Below are positions 33,004 through 44,441 of a DNA stretch of 64,000 bases, piece by piece. Source of the stretch: Citrus sinensis (Eukaryota; Streptophyta; Magnoliopsida; Sapindales; Rutaceae); NCBI RefSeq assembly GCF_022201045.2, contig NC_068559.1, positions 24,249,501-24,313,500 of the forward strand. The letters run 5' to 3'. The position numbers and the translations under genes are program-made. Numbering within the stretch: the first letter of the stretch is position 1; each line of letters starts with the position of its first letter. Below the pieces are notes generated by a model. It saw only the letters and a list, made by a program, of their open reading frames with translations. It made no database searches and was not told the DNA's origin.

Positions 33004-35406
33004 ATGGATCATCAAAGCAGACTGAGTAGACTACTTGAAACTGACTGGTACTCGCCAAGGAGATTACTAGGCAGCCCCACTGATTTCGATTTTCAGGTAC
33101 CAAGGAAAAAAGAAAAAAAAAAAAACGTTTTCTTGATTTTTCAAGTATCTTTTGTTTTGTATTCTTGTTGGCGTTTTGAATTTTTTTAATTATCTGTTTC
33201 GTTAATTTTCTCCCTATTTTCTTGTTGTTTGGCCTTCTGGGTACTTGTTAAAGGGAGATCGGTTTATACCCAACAGAAGTTTGATGAATCTTGATCAAGC
33301 TCACGGTTTGTTGACCAACACAACCAAAGAATTTCGGAATCCCAATTTCAATGTAAGTTCATTCTTTCTTTTTATTTGTTTTCAAATTCTTTTATGGTTT
33401 CTTTCTTGGGAATTCTTTAAACGGGTGCCCAATGTTTCTTTAAAAATTTGTCTTGAAATTCGTATATGGATCAAGTTGTGTATTTTGACCAAGATTTCTG
33501 GGGTCGATTTCATATATTGTAGTTTAGTTCTTGTGTTGATCTTACTGTGTGATGTTACCTGATTTGGTTTTGGATTAACATTTTTTTCCCCTTCTTAAAT
33601 GGGGGCATGATTAATGGAGTATAATTAGGTTAACGGGTCCTGTCTTTTTCCTTGAAATAGGACGCATACAGACAGAAAGTGGCAGAGAATTTGAATTTGG
33701 ATTCAGAAGGGAAACCATTTAGGATGCTAGTTTTTAGGGGAAGCCCAAAATCAAGAAGAAAGTCATATCGTCTCATTGATGAATTGAGAAGGGAGGATGC
33801 AGAGGCATTGAGAAACAGTACCGAGCAAATCCAACGTCGTCGTCAATTGCCCAAGGTACTCATCTATTTCAATGATATCAGTTGCTAACTAGGAAAGGAG
33901 TCGAACAACTATCTGATGCAGTTGGGATCATCTGCTGTCGACTCACCAGCCTGAACTTCATGGTAGTAACTGACTGTACTTTGATTAATGGCGTGTGCAG
34001 AAAGAAGCTAGGATTCTGGACGCACCAAATCTTAGGAATGACTATTATTCAAACATGATGGATTGGGGAAGAAACAACATTCTTGCTATTGCTTTGGGTT
34101 TAGAACTGTATCTTTGGAAACAGGAGAATGGGGAAGTACAAAAGTTGTTAAAAGTTACTGGGGAGGATGATTTCCCTACAAGTATATCATGGTCACAGGA
34201 TGCCAAAACTTTGGCTGTTGGATATATGGCCTCCAAACTTCAACTCTGGGATGCTGAGACTTCAAAACTTGTAAATATCTACGCTCCATTCTTTGCCTTT
34301 CATGATTGCTTACTTGTTCTGGACTCCGAATGACTTGATTGTAAGCATTACTTTTCACATGCAGATTAGAAACCTAGAGGGTCATGATAAAAGAGTAGCA
34401 ACTGCATCATGGAACCACTGGAACGGTCACATTTTAACATCAGGGAGCCAAGACAAGTCCATCATTAACCACGATGGTACTTGAATTTCATCATCTCTGT
34501 CTTGGGAACCTAAACCACGTTCCTTTATTTTAGTCATTCTAGTTATGAATCATTCTTATATTTACCTTGCCTGTTGTTCCGTGGCTTTGCAGTCAGAGTA
34601 TCAAACAATGTGACTTCTCGCATAAATGCACACACCGCAGAAGTGTGTGGACTAAAATGGTCTAATGAAGGCAATCTACTGGCCAGTGGTGGTGATGATA
34701 ATCTTGTACACGTATGGGATCATTCTAAAATGAGTTCATCCAAATGTTTGCACCGATTCAGAGACCACCGTGCTGCAGTCAAGGCCCTTGCCTGGTGCCC
34801 TTATCAGTTTAATGTTCTTGCTTCTGGAGGAGGCACACAAGATGGGTGTATTAAAATATGGAATGTACAAAAAGGTACATGCATACACAGCGTAGATACA
34901 AAAGCACAGGCAAGTAAAATTGTTCACTTCTCTTAGAAACATTAATATTTTGTAAAACTACCCATATACGCCATTTCAACGTTTGGATTTCACTTTGCTT
35001 ATGGTAATTTGACGTGCTTGCGCAGATTTGTGGACTAGAGTGGAACAGGCATCACAAAGAAATATTGAGCGGCCATGGCTTCAGTTCAAGCGGGGATGGA
35101 CAAAAATTATGCTTGTGGAAATACCCTCACATGACCAAATGGGGAGAATTACAGCATCAAACCTCCAGAATTCTCGAGCTTTCCCAGGTTTGACAACCCA
35201 AAAACTTAGTTTATAATCCAGAGCACTTTGTTCTTCAAATAAACTAATCTTTATTGTTATTGCAGAGCCCTGATGGCCTAACTGTGGTGTCAGCTGCTGC
35301 GGATGAGACTCTTCGGTTCTGGGAGGCTTTTGGTCCATCTGGCAGTGGAGATTTTGTTTCACATCTTGATGGTCTTTTGTCTCTAAAGGTGTCTCCCATA
35401 AGATGA
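33004..35406 (+). CDS. CDC20: CDC20-type WD40 activator of the anaphase-promoting complex
   Basis: Substrate-recruiting co-activator of the APC/C ubiquitin ligase in mitosis. Eight exons: 33004-33096, 33254-33352, 33661-33855, 34001-34270, 34365-34476, 34593-34909, 35026-35187 and 35266-35406, giving 462 aa. The C-box DRFIPNR is at residues 33-39, followed by seven WD-type blades (about 150-450) with [25 protein letters not shown] and AADETLRFW. The C-terminal Ile-Arg tail (461-462) docks on APC3. Intron 6 (34910-35025) starts with GC, in the strong context CAG/GCAAGT; the nearest GT would shift the frame. The N-terminus before the C-box is short, and I do not see the KEN-type motif recalled for Arabidopsis CDC20.1/20.2. 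It is therefore a divergent CDC20 or a relative of FZR/CDH1; WD-domain wording favours CDC20. Confidence 0.92.
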
Positions 35407-36549
35407 TGAGAAATGGAAGGCTGGTTTTGTCACAAGCTCTATCCTTCCTTTTTTCATTAATTATTCACCTGGGTGAGTGTACAGTCAACACCCTTGTTAC
35501 GGTGTACAAAAGTTACGGTTGTAAAAATTACTAGGGAAGAAAAGAATTACTCCTATTCTGTTCATTGTGAAAAACAAAATACTAATCCTGATATTGGCTT
35601 GGCCTATGGAGGCTGATTGGCTTGTGAATTCAAGGTTGTTGGTGAAGGGTACAGCAGTGGCGTCAAGGTTGTAGGCGAGAACAGCAACTGTACATGGCTG
35701 ACAGTGTTTAATTTCATAATAGCTTTCGGAGCAACATTGATGTGTCTTTTATCCCCGCAAGAAACATTTTACAACCATCAAAATATTTCCAGAAAATAGT
35801 TACCCCAAGAAGAAATCCCCACAACCGTTTTATCAATTATAGAGTTGTTGCTAACAATTGACGTACAGTTCTCTGCATTCGCTTTTAGCTATAAAAAGAA
35901 CTTGAAAAATCCAAGTGAGAAAGCAGCACCAGGAGGCAGGGACTGTAGCAGCATTTCAGTCAACTGGGGGTTGTAAAAATTCACCATATTTCTTCTCTTT
36001 CCTTTTCCCCTTTTTTTACCAAAATGAGAAAAAATATTTGAGTAGTCATCACAGACGCTCACCTTACTGAACTTGACAAGATCCGAGCATGTTTAAAGTT
36101 AACTGATAAAATTCAAAAAATCTTGAGAATCCCTTGATCGTATTCGTCATGTGCTGAAATTTCATTAAAGCGGCATGGTCTTGACTATTGAGATGTAGTA
36201 TCCACATTTTAGTTACGCAACCACACTTTAAACATGTGATAATGCAGTATCCACTGAATAAAGTATAAGGAAAGGGGAAAGATACAAAATGTAGAAAACA
36301 TTTCAGAGTTTTCTACCAATAATACGAAATATTAAGCTAGTTTACTCTCAATATTGTCACCTATAGACGAGTATTTACAAATATCAAGTTTTAAAAAAGA
36401 AAACATCTGATACGTTTCACGGGCATCAATTTAAATTATTATGCAGTTGGAAATGATCATTAGCAATGTAGAAACAGGGTACCTCACGTGGTAAATTTTC
36501 ATATCAACCAATGGACAGCTCTTTCGAACGATGAGATGGAGGAGAATCA
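35407..36549. other. Spacer between convergent CDC20 and PPR genes
   Basis: About 1.1 kb between two 3' ends. It holds the CDC20 3' UTR, a UGT89 gene relic (about 35590-35680) and probably the PPR 3' UTR. Otherwise AT-rich with nothing recognised. Confidence 0.6.
35590..35680 (+). pseudogene. Relic of a third UGT89A copy
   Basis: From 35591 the frame reads ILAWPMEADWLVNSRLLVK, matching the end of the PSPG box and the next helix of the two UGTs upstream (ILAWPMEADQFVNAKLLVE and ...RLLVD). Nucleotide identity is high over about 60 bp, then weakens with small length changes and a stop about 28 codons in. The key PSPG Gln is replaced by Trp. No other UGT segment is seen nearby, so this is a short fragment of a lost tandem copy, now downstream of CDC20. 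Confidence 0.75.
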
Positions 36550-39290
36550 TCAGTTTATCAAGAATTTATCAGGAAGGAGGCCAGATTTAATCATCACAGC
36601 AGCCAGTTCAAAAACTGAACCAAGATCTCCACCTTGATGAAAGGCAATAAGCATCACTTCACAAATTTCTTGATCAGGAGGAAAGGCATTAGACAACATC
36701 ATACAGAAAAAAGATTTTGCTTTGGTAATCAAACACCTTTTGCACAATCTATTAATTACAGAACTATAATCTCTTATTGAAATTTCAAATCCCTTCTCCA
36801 CCATTTGACAGAAGAATGTCATTGCTTTATGCACATCACCCTTGGCACAATGGGCTTTGATTATTGTTGTATATGCAACTTTTGTCAAACTGATATTGTG
36901 TTCCTGAAGGGAAACCAGCAGACAATCCGCATTCTTTAAGTCACCATTCACACAGAGGCCATCAATGAGAATATTATATGTAGCTGACGTTGGCTCCAGA
37001 TTATGCAGCCACATCTGGTTGAGTAACTGAAAGGCTTTTCTTAGGTCTTTACATTTGCAGAAACTCCGAATGATGGTATTGTATGTGATTTGGTCAGGGG
37101 TTACACCTATAACATACATATCCTCAAGTAATTGAACAGCTTCTTGTAGCTTCCACTGTTTGCAAAGTCCTTTGATAACCACAGTGTATGTGACATGAGT
37201 CGGGCCTATAGCTTTTGTCTCCATCTCTTGCAGCAAAGCAAGCAGGCGTTGTATGTTGCCTTCTTCACAGTATGCATTCATAAAAGTTGTATAAGTTACA
37301 GCACTTGGTTCCAATCCATGCAACTTGATGGTGTCTAATAACCTTCTAGCATCTGCTACCTTTCCATTTTTACAGAACCCATAAATAAGAGAATTGAAAG
37401 TCACTATACTAGGAGAAATCCTTTTCTCAATTAACTGTCTGTATAACTGTACAGCCTCCCCAATATTACCGAGTTTTACGTACCCATCAATCATAATATT
37501 ATACAATACAACATCCTGTATGCAGTTGCTCATTATCAGAGAATCAAAATACATTCTTGCTTCTGTTATCATTTCTTTCTCACACAGGCCAAGAAGAATT
37601 GCACCGTGTGCAAAAGAATTAGGAGAGATCCTCTTTGAGCACATTTCGTTGTATAGTTGGATAGCCTTGTGGACTTTATCTTGCTTGCAAAGGCCACGGA
37701 TAAGTATAGAATATGTTACAAGATCTGGTTTCAAACCAACAGCTTCCATTTCATAAAGAAGTCCCAATGCTTCATCAATCCGTCCACTTTTACACATGCT
37801 GCTGAGCAGTACACTGTACGCAATGACATTCAACTTAAAACCCTGTGAGAGCATTACTTCCCGCAATTTTAGACCTTCCTCAACATTGCCTATCTGGCAG
37901 TATCCACATATGAGGACTGTGTAGGTTACGATATCTGGATCAGAACCTTTAATTAACAATTTCTGGATAACCTTCCAAGCTCCACTAATTTGACTAAGCA
38001 AATGAAACCCTTTGGCAAGAATAGAGTAGGTTATTGCATCAGGCTCCACCCCATGCCTCCCCATATCATTCGTGAACTCTAATGCCTCTTCCATGGAACC
38101 AGCTATACATAAACCATGAATAAGAATATTATAACTAAATGCATCAGGATGTAGTCCATATTTGAGCATCAGACAAAATAATCCCTTTGCAACTTCAGCA
38201 AATCCCAATTTACAGTACCTAGACATGATGGCATTCAATGAAACAACAGAAGGCCCAAACTCCTTCCCTGCTGTCTCCTGCAGGAACAAAATTGCATCTT
38301 GTAGTCTGGACTGCTGACATAGACCATCTATAACTATAGAATTAGTATATACATTCCGTGGAGTTTCACTAACTTTAATATCATCATATAGATCCCACAT
38401 GATGTCTGTATGCCTCAAGTTGTACAACAAACTGTTATAAGTTTGTATCGAAACTTTCAAGTCCAACTCTTTCATCTTGGCAATTACAAAAACAGCATCA
38501 TGAACCATTCCTGTCCTTGAATAAACAAAAGCCAGCATATCCCATACCTCTCTGTTTGACTCAAAACCCCTGAAGCTGTGCAAGAGCAACTCACAAAGAG
38601 AAGGAGCAGAACCAGAGCCTAGCAGAAATCACATAAAATCCATAAACAATAATCTGCAAATTATAGTGGAAAATATTACCCACAACTACTAATCATCTGA
38701 AACCGGATCAAAATAAAAAAATCAATTTGAGCTAAATCCAATAAAAAAATTTAAGTTAGAGATGGGCTACCACTATAATTAAAATATCAAGAAGACTAGA
38801 TTAAAGTGTAAAAAATTTAAAACAATTAAAAAAAAAAACCTTGCTCTTGCAGAATTTGCTCCAAGACCAATCTTAACCCCTTGAAACTCCTCTTTGCTGC
38901 CAATACATGGGCAATCACAAAGCTTGCGAACAGCGAATGCTTAAACCCGCAATGAATTTTTAACCAATTAAAAAATGTCACCGCTAAATCCAAGCTCTCA
39001 ACCCTCAGACAATCAATAATTCGATCAACTTGAAACTCACTCAGCCTCAAAATTAAATTTTTTGAGTCATCCCCGTCAATGAATTTTTTAAAACCTAAAT
39101 TTCTTAAATTTGCAATGATTTCGGGAACTGGGTCAGCAGGGGTTTGGTCAACAGAGTCGAATGAGATGGCGGGTTCGTCGCTTGAGAGTTTGGCCGCGGA
39201 GACGGAGGGTTTAGAGAAGATTGAGGAAGAGAACGGCGAAAGCAACTGTCGTTTCTTTCTGAAATTGAGAAGAATCCATTTCTTGAGCAT
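36550..39290 (-). CDS. P-class pentatricopeptide repeat protein (At1g13630-like), organelle targeted
   Basis: RNA-binding PPR protein acting in post-transcriptional control of organelle transcripts. Two exons: 38840-39290 and 36550-38618, intron 38619-38839 GT-AG, giving 839 aa. The start MLKKWILLNFRKKRQLL, rich in basic residues and Ser, fits a mitochondrial presequence. Residues 60-150 form a conserved non-repeat region. From about residue 155 I count 18-19 PPR motifs of 35 residues in P-type register (for example DAFSYNILIHGLCIAGSMEE, DIVTYTVLICGYCQIGNVEE). There are no E, DYW or SMR domains, so no RNA-editing deaminase is predicted. The frame is intact. The gene is convergent with CDC20. 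A TTTAGGGTTTTAGG telobox-like sequence lies at 39393-39406, about 105 bp upstream. Confidence 0.95.
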
Positions 39291-39568
39291 TCAAATGGGT
39301 CTAACGAAAGGTTGCTTGCTTGTATGTTGCTTTCTTTGCTACCGGGAAAATAAAATAAGATAAAAAATGGTAGAGAGAGAGAAAGGCGAGAGTTTAGGGT
39401 TTTAGGAGAGTTTGATTGGAGGGATTAGGGCTTTAGAGAGCCGTTTTTTCCCCGGCAATTTTGAAAGTCTAGAGAGAGATATGAATGTTGCAAACCGCTA
39501 CTTTGATAAAATAAAATGTGTGACAGTTTTCTTGTACTTTGGGTCCGGCTACGAGCCACTTATGCATT

Positions 39569-39668
39569 CAGTTGTTGGATACGCTTAAATGAATGAATCA
39601 ATTAAGATCTAACGACTTCAGTTGTTGGATATATTTGAATGAATGAATCAATTAGGATCCAACGAACG
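39569..39668. repeat. Tandem duplication, 50 bp unit
   Basis: 39569-39618 and 39619-39668 both read CAGTTGTTGGATAYRYTTRA followed by ATGAATGAATCAATTARGATC and AACGA, with about 85-90% identity. Confidence 0.85.
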
Positions 39669-39759
39669 ACTGGGTACATTATAATTTTCTCCGGTACCTT
39701 GATATTATTAAATTTTTGTTTAATTTCTTAATGATTTTGGCATGGGAATGGGATTGGCA

Positions 39760-40546
39760 AATTCCGATCGAGACTTTCCGATTGCCAACCCTAGTCCATG
39801 GCATCATATATAACAATTTACAGTATTTGGTTTTTCATTTTATCATTTTACTTCCGCAGCAATTAATAGAGAATTTAATTATAAGAAAGCCACATGTATA
39901 AATTATAATCATACCAAATGAAATAAAAATTTTGGGTGGCGGCTATTTTACCTTAAATTTTTAAATTAAATTTGGATAAAAATTAGTATTTAATGATGAT
40001 TATTTATCCATTATTTAGTTGTTTGAAATTGAAATTCTAACTCATTATTTGTATTAAAACGTTACGTAAAAAGTTTAGGTTATAATAAATTAACTCTTAT
40101 CATTGTATTATTTTGCAGCTGATATTTTATGCATTATGCACATACATTACAAGAACACCAAGCTGTTGCACAGTACGATCTCTCAATGCGACAAAATTAA
40201 GCTTAATAGCTTATATAGTTATGTTTAAGGGGGTACGGGCACATCATACGCCTACTTGCATATCGACAATCAGTGACTTTGCTCGCAAACAAACGCCTGC
40301 TGCCCATTTTGACAAACAAACACGCATAAGAAATACAAGAAAGACTTTGGGAGTAAAATTTATAGATGAAATTTCTCTGTCTATGCAGGCAACAGTTGTA
40401 CCTCAAAGCTCCCGAGGGATAAGAGTACAAGTTAAGGGTGATTCCTTCGGTCCCATGAATATGTTCATTGAGACAACCACTGCAACTAAATGCCTCAAAG
40501 CTCACAAGGCATAAGAGTACAAGTGAAACTAAAAGCACACCTTAAG
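39760..40546. repeat. Segmental duplicate, copy A
   Basis: About 790 bp matching 42178-42517 plus 43505-43983 in the same order and orientation. Shared blocks include GATTGCCAACCCTAGTC, GGGGGTACGGGCACATCATA and AAATTTCTCTGTCTATGCAG. Copy A also has an internal 37 bp repeat (40402-40438 and 40493-40529, both starting CCTCAAAGCTC) that copy B lacks. No coding function is recognised. Confidence 0.8.
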
Positions 40547-40721
40547 GCCATGTTTGGCTGTAGGGAAAGAGGAGAGAGGAGATAAGAGGAAAAGAGAGGA
40601 GAATAAAGGAAAGGAGAAGAAAATTATGGGGAGTTTAATTTCCTTTGTTCGGTTTAGGATAGAATTAGAAGAGAAAAAGAATTTTATAAATTTTTTTATC
40701 TAGACAAATTTACCCTTGTAT

Positions 40722-40726
<5 letters not shown>

Positions 40727-40758
<32 letters not shown>
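40727..40758. repeat. (TA)16 microsatellite
   Basis: 32 bp of uninterrupted TA dinucleotide in the spacer downstream of copy A. Confidence 0.9.
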
Positions 40759-40763
<5 letters not shown>

Positions 40764-41683
40764 TTAATTAAAATATTAAAAATATGTTTAACTATTTAAA
40801 AATTAGCCTCAAGGTTAATGTTTCAAATGTCCTAATTATATTTATAGTGCTTTTACCAATTGTTATCCAAGTGCTTTTATCAAAAGTACTTTTTTTCTAA
40901 AATAAGAAACATTAATACTATTTAAGAAATAGCCCATAATATTACTACAAAATAATTAAATTTCAAATGCTTCAATGAAATAATAAAAAATACTTAATCA
41001 AATTTCAAAATATGACTGTAACATCTTCAAATTTCAAAGACATTCCAAAATATGAAAAAATAAAAAATACTTCGTCAAATTTTAAGTGCTCAAATGAGTT
41101 AAGCTAGATATTAATAAACTATAACATCTAAGTGCGCATGAGTTAATTTCATCATTAAGGACGGAAAAGTTTAACCTATGTTTCTCTATCCTCATCACAA
41201 AGATTGTAAAAAACATTGAGCGTTGCACCATCATGAGTAATTTGAGTGGTGGCTCTAAGTCATTCTATCGTTGTAAGACCACTAATCTTCTTCAACTCTT
41301 TACTTAATCCTACTTGTTTGTCATTGATTTCTTGTCCCATAACTCGACTCACGACATTAAAAGAGTCTTTTATTTGTGCAACGATAAGAGTTGTTAGCTC
41401 TTTAAGTTCTTCATACCACAGTTGCAACATAATTGGACCCTAGATTATGATCTAACATACATCAACCATTAAATTGTAATTAGTGATCTAAAAGTATAAT
41501 TAACTAAATTATTTTTAGATCACTAAAAACACCTTTTGGGTTAATGTAATTTACATTATTATGTAACTTAACAATGCCCGTTAATAAAATGTGTGATAAG
41601 AGTTTTTCGTCTACGGATTTTAATTAACATTTGTTAAATTTCTTAATGATTTCTTATCTAAGAATAAAGCTAATGCTCTATGC

Positions 41684-42212
41684 TAGGGTTAATAGAATTT
41701 CCCGAACCGTGATTGGGATTTGGGACACATTTCAAATGGATTAGGATTTGCTATAAAATTTTATCTTAATTCACTATTTGGGCTGGAATTTAAGATCCCA
41801 ATTTTGTCCTAATTTATTATTTCGAACATGATTCGAATGTTAGAAAATCCCATTGAGATTCCAAGTGTCCGAGTTTGGGTTTTCAAAGTTGTTTGACAAG
41901 TCAATTTGATGAAGCATATAGATATGTCATATTTATTATATTCATATGTCGAGTCATATTAATAAATCAAAGAGATCTGACATGTCCAATAAAATCAAAT
42001 AACATGTCGTTTAGGACAAAATCTGCATCGTATAATAGCGAACTTAGTTGGGATTTGGAATTTGATTAGGATAAGATCGAGATACTTTTTTTTTTGTCAT
42101 GATTAACTGTTTGTGACAGAATTCAAGACAGTTGTTCTGTCGATTTAGTATTTAAGACGAGATTGATATTAGCAATCAATTCCCGATCTGGACTTCCCAA
42201 TTGCCAACCCTA
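41684..42212. mobile_element. hAT-like MITE overlapping the start of duplicate copy B
   Basis: A 529 bp stretch with ends CTAGGGTTAATAG and (reverse complement of right end) CTAGGGTTGGCAATTGGG, and related subterminal GATTGGGATTT and GATCGGGAATT motifs. The flanking 8 bp agree at only four positions. Its right end is included in both duplicate copies A and B. Confidence 0.45.
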
Positions 42213-43983
42213 GTCTACAGCATTATATATAATAATTTACAATATGTGGTTCTTCATTTTATCATTTCACTTCCACAACAATTAATAGAGTACCGAATTA
42301 TAGGAAAACACATGTATAAACATATCAAGTGAAATAAAAATTTTGGGTGCTATTATTTTGATTTAAAATTTTAAATTAAATTTTGATACAAATCGTGAAC
42401 CATTAATTAAGTAGATATTAATTAAAATAGCATTTAATAATGATTATTTATCCACTATTAGGTTGCTTGAAATCTATAACTTAATATTTGTATTAAAAAT
42501 TTTAGTAAAAAGTTTTAGAGCTTGTTTGTTTTTTATTATAAGTCTTAATTTTACTTATAATCAGACATTTTAAAAGTTTTCATTGTTTGTTTTTTCTAAC
42601 TTATATACGATTATAAGACATTTAACTTTAAATGAAAAAAGTTAAAACTTTTGCTTTTATATGAATAGAAAAATATCTGAATAGAAAATTTTTTTTACTC
42701 TCAAAACTGCCCCTAACAAATATCTTATTTTACACTACAAAACCAAAAACATCCATTCTTACGCTTAGACTTTATCAATTTACATCTCGGCTGAAGACAA
42801 TACTCTGAGCAGATTGTAGCCGTTTGCCTTATCATGGCAATATAACTATAGTTCCTTTCACATTTTTGATCTTCTAAACAATTTAATAATCATAATAAAA
42901 TTTATAATTTTTTTTGTATTAGGAGCAATGGTTAACTTTGTTATATTATTTTAAGATAAATGATTAATTGATTTCATTTTTGCTTATGTGACCAAACAAA
43001 AAATAGGTAACATACATGTACAGGCAAATAATACCATTAACATTATATATGTTAAATAATGTACATATGTTATAAAAATGTTGAATAAATTGTTAGGAGA
43101 ATAATATTTTTAAACTCAATTCCCTCCTTACTTATGTGGGTGGGGTTTAAACTACAAATCTCTTATTTTCAAAACAAAAGATTTTACCAATAAAACTAGT
43201 TGATACCCACGATATAAATATATTGGATATATATATTTTTGTAATTGTTTTTTCAACTCTAATTTTTAATTATTTAACTTATGAAATTTATAACAATTAT
43301 ATATCCTACCTACAAAGGACATAAATGTCAAAACTCTAAATTTGAGATAGTTCTTGTTCATAAAACAAACAACTTAACATTTATATTCAGACGTTTAAAA
43401 AAGAAAAACAAATATGTCACTCAACTGTTTATATTCAGATATATTCAAACTTCAACAAAATATAAACCTATTAAGATTTCAGACAAAAAAAAAAAAAGGG
43501 TACCTTAGTTATAATAAATTAACTTTGTATCATTATTCTTTTGCAGCTGATATATATATGCATAATGCGCATACGTTACAAGAAGACCAAGCTGCTACAC
43601 AAGGCCATTCTCAATGTGACATCAGGTATGCAGAAAAGTAGGCTCACTAGCTTAAATTTAAGGGGGTACGGGCACATCATACGCCTACTTGCATATCGAC
43701 AATCCATGACTTTGCTCGCAAACAAACACACAGAAGAAATACAATAAAGACACGAGAGACATGAGAGTAAAATTTATAGATGAAATTTCTCTGTCTATGC
43801 AGGCAACAGGTATGCCTCAAAGCTCCCAAGGCATAAGAGTACAAGTTAAGGGTAATTCCTTCGGCCCCATTAAATATCTTCACTGAGGCAAACACTGCAA
43901 CTAAATGTTTTAATCATTATAGACTTTTCCCCATTTCGAGGCTGCCATTAGCTCTGCCACTGAAGCTAAAAGCACACCTTAAA
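42178..43983. repeat. Segmental duplicate, copy B, split by an insertion
   Basis: 42178-42517 matches the left part of copy A and 43505-43983 the right part, at roughly 80-85% identity by eye. The break falls inside the copy A sequence at about 40072, and the 987 bp between (42518-43504) is absent from copy A. The two copies start about 2.4 kb apart. Confidence 0.8.
42518..43504. mobile_element. AT-rich insertion inside duplicate copy B
   Basis: 987 bp defined by comparison with uninterrupted copy A. It starts GAGCTTGTTTGTTTTTTATT, ends AAAAGGGTACC, and is flanked by TTAG on both sides (42515-42518 and 43505-43508), pointing to a TTA target. Terminal inverted repeats are weak. It may be a PIF-like MITE or two nested elements. 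No coding capacity is seen. Confidence 0.55.
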
Positions 43984-44441
43984 AGTTTCTCAAATATTCA
44001 GGAATTAGCATTATTGGAAATGATGTAATTGTTTGATTCAACTATTGGTTATGGATTGTAAATCACAGGTTTTGCATCATTTTACGTATATTTTAGGGGG
44101 GGCGAACAAGCTTCGTGATGCAGCAGACACTATAAAGAAAGAAAAAGGGAATCAATATGATGACTCCAATTATTTTAAATGCAAAAAATGATAAGAATCT
44201 TTTGCATAAAAAAAAAAAATCCAAATACATTATTGGTTTTGCTTAAAACCCAAGAATCAAATAGCAAGTCCATTATGAAGTTCACACTTCACCAACTTTA
44301 GCTATGACTTCATAAGGTCCCCTACACTTTAAAGTTTAAAACCCCAAAACCTTTTATTGATACAACAATCAACCTTTACATCTACCAAATTTAAGATACA
44401 ACAATCACACAAAAGGACTTTTCTTTTATCTTCTCTCCAGC

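Larger units (their letters stand above)
39291..44441. other. Repeat-rich spacer between PPR and DNA glycosylase (divergent promoters)
   Basis: About 5.1 kb without a recognised gene. It contains a 50 bp tandem duplication (39569-39668), a segmental duplicate pair (39760-40546 and 42178-43983), a TA microsatellite (40727-40758), a hAT-like element (41684-42212) and a 1 kb AT-rich insertion (42518-43504). Another sequence starting GGCCATGTTTGGC at 40547 looks like the left end of a PIF-like MITE without a clear right end. Minus-strand frames at 40203-40538 and 43677-43895 are the two copies of the same repeat, not genes. Confidence 0.6.

Noticed and set aside
37394-37848. Plus-strand frames inside the PPR gene
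   Set aside because: Shadow frames; the minus strand carries uninterrupted PPR motifs.
40203-40538. Minus-strand frame starting MLLVSLVLLCLVSF, like a signal peptide, with a similar frame at 43677-43895
   Set aside because: Both are copies of one duplicated repeat; the similarity is no higher at protein than at DNA level, the frames differ outside the shared part, and no promoter is seen.
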